From assembly GCA_013399875.1 (NCBI GenBank), contig VXAZ01007626.1, positions 1,178,001 through 1,242,000 on the forward strand: a stretch of DNA of 64,000 bases, given 5' to 3'. Each line of letters starts with the position of its first letter. The first letter of the stretch is position 1. This DNA is from Gymnorhina tibicen. Taxonomy: Eukaryota; Chordata; Aves; Passeriformes; Artamidae. The notes under the pieces were generated by a model that was not told where the DNA came from, searched no databases, and saw nothing but the letters and a program-made list of their open reading frames with translations. Both the position numbers and the translations under genes were made by a program. Below are positions 62,701-64,000 of the stretch, in pieces.

Positions 62701-64000
62701 TGCCTGCAGTTAGTTCAGCCCTTCGTCATTTTGACAGGAGGTGATTCCACATGGGCAGACTCCAGAGGAGCGAGCATTGCTCATTTTTAGGTGAGGGCAG
62801 ACAATAAGCCTCTGGAAGGAGACTTAAAACTTATGTCTTGCTCAAGTTATAGGCTGGAGAAAATCAGAGACAGGCAGTTTGATTGACTGCGGCCGAGGAA
62901 ATGTTTATGTGTATGGTCACCATATATTTCCACGTCAGGAGCATCCTCGGGAAAGGTCACTGTGCTTAGGAGCTGAATCCTTGCAGTGAGGCTTTACAGG
63001 TGTTCAGACAGCTTGCTAACAGCAGGAAACACAGAGAGTGTGAGCCCTTTTGTGTCTCATTAAAAGCCCAGGTGGATGTGTAAACTTGGGTCTGTGCTCT
63101 TTCTGAGACCTGGTTTTGGTCTTTAAAATGTGTGATCTGTATTTAAATTTGTGTAATGTGAATCTTTCTTTATTTCTACTTGAACACTTGATTTTTTGCT
63201 GTAAAATAGTGTCATGGTAATGGACCCACAACTAAGAGCTCCTTGTCTAGATGTGACGTAGCCCTTACAGAAACAAAATTTGACTGTTCTTATACCTATC
63301 CAACCAAGCCAACACCATGTTATAGGGTGTTGAACACTGAACACTGTGCCTGTGAGGAGGTTTCTTGATAAAGCTTCATAGTTACATTTAGAAATTATAA
63401 TTCACGAATTATGATTAGTGTTGAGTAGGGGTTTCTTGCCGTACTGTATGGACATGGAAAGAGAGCATGAACTTTTGGCACAGTCCAGAAAGGTCAGGGG
63501 AGAGTTCAGCCTGTCCAAATCTTTTCAGAACAGCTATCATTTTTGATAAATTTTTTTATTGGAGAAAATCTGGCACATTTATTATACTTCTGGAGTTTAT
63601 GATACTGCATTATATTATTGTTTTATATTAGTACTTTATACTTTAATGTCTTGACATTATTAAAACAAATTACTATTTTCTTGCTGGAGTAAACAACTAG
63701 TGAAACAAAATGCTCTGAGAGCTCCAAAATAATTTTTTATTCAGCTTTGTTATTGCATGAAAAATCTGAGAGTGCAGCTTTTCAGAAAAAAAAAATCACA
63801 CTTCATCTATTGGAATTCCTGACCAGAGCAACTGTAACATTGTACTACATTAACCCTCAAAGGATTAACTAGCATTTAAATCAAAGCTGACTGAATAAAT
63901 TGTAATGAATAATTTATTCAATTAATTTCTCTTCTGTTTTCTCTTTACCAGTTTGTCTATTAACACATTGTAGCTAATTTAGTTGTTGTTTGAAATATTT
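59791..64000. other. Gene-free interval to window end
   Basis: No gene, RNA or recognised transposon. 61190-61830 is GC-richer and holds overlapping open frames on both strands (166 codons + at 61312-61812, 114 codons minus at 61275-61619), which looks like chance. The last 500 bases are AT-rich, with a short A-run near 63787-63796. Confidence 0.45.
61478..61492. repeat. Short CAG trinucleotide repeat (5 units)
   Basis: Five uninterrupted CAG units in a non-coding context. Confidence 0.9.

Noticed and set aside
1..64000. CRISPR arrays, operons, prokaryotic promoters or terminators
   Set aside because: CR1, MIR-like and LTR content shows this is a vertebrate nuclear genome, and no regularly spaced repeat array exists.

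Overview
The window looks like non-coding DNA from a bird, or failing that another archosaur. It was read by eye, with no alignment or database search. The best clues are copies of the CR1 LINE on both strands. Several end in the short ATTCTATG-type tail and carry the matching TAGGGTTGGAAGGGACC-like 3' end, the form typical of avian CR1. Very old MIR-like SINE relics and a solo endogenous-retrovirus LTR fit an amniote genome. There are no operons, Shine-Dalgarno sites or long open frames, so it is not prokaryotic.

I found no host gene or convincing exon. The longest open frame, 213 codons at 10744-11385 (+), lies in pyrimidine-rich sequence and looks accidental. The window is best read as intergenic sequence or the inside of a very large intron.

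Layout: 1-760 contains a perfect 193-bp tandem duplication (371-756). 760-9965 is unremarkable apart from a small 30-bp duplication at 7361-7416. A CR1 fragment on the + strand lies at 9966-10372. 10373-26931 is unique sequence with simple tracts. A solo LTR of 523 bp (26938-27460) sits between perfect 6-bp target-site duplications and is CpG-rich compared with everything around it. A decayed CR1-like piece lies at 28555-28770. MIR-like relics lie near 32030-32100, 35168-35290 and, weakly, 47035-47120. A + strand CR1 3' end is at 45140-45893. A CR1 cluster fills 49495-53262: a 2.7-kb minus-strand CR1 (50055-52745) lies between two + strand CR1 pieces. A last minus-strand CR1 3' end is at 59376-59790. 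The remainder to 64000 is repeat-poor, and some stretches could be conserved non-coding DNA.

No genes work together here. The history visible in the window is retrotransposition (old MIR, then several ages of CR1, then a comparatively young LTR) plus local tandem duplication. I could not identify a previously undescribed biological system. The items most worth checking are the perfect 193-bp duplication, the dated-looking solo LTR, the nested CR1 cluster and the palindrome at 47508-47533.
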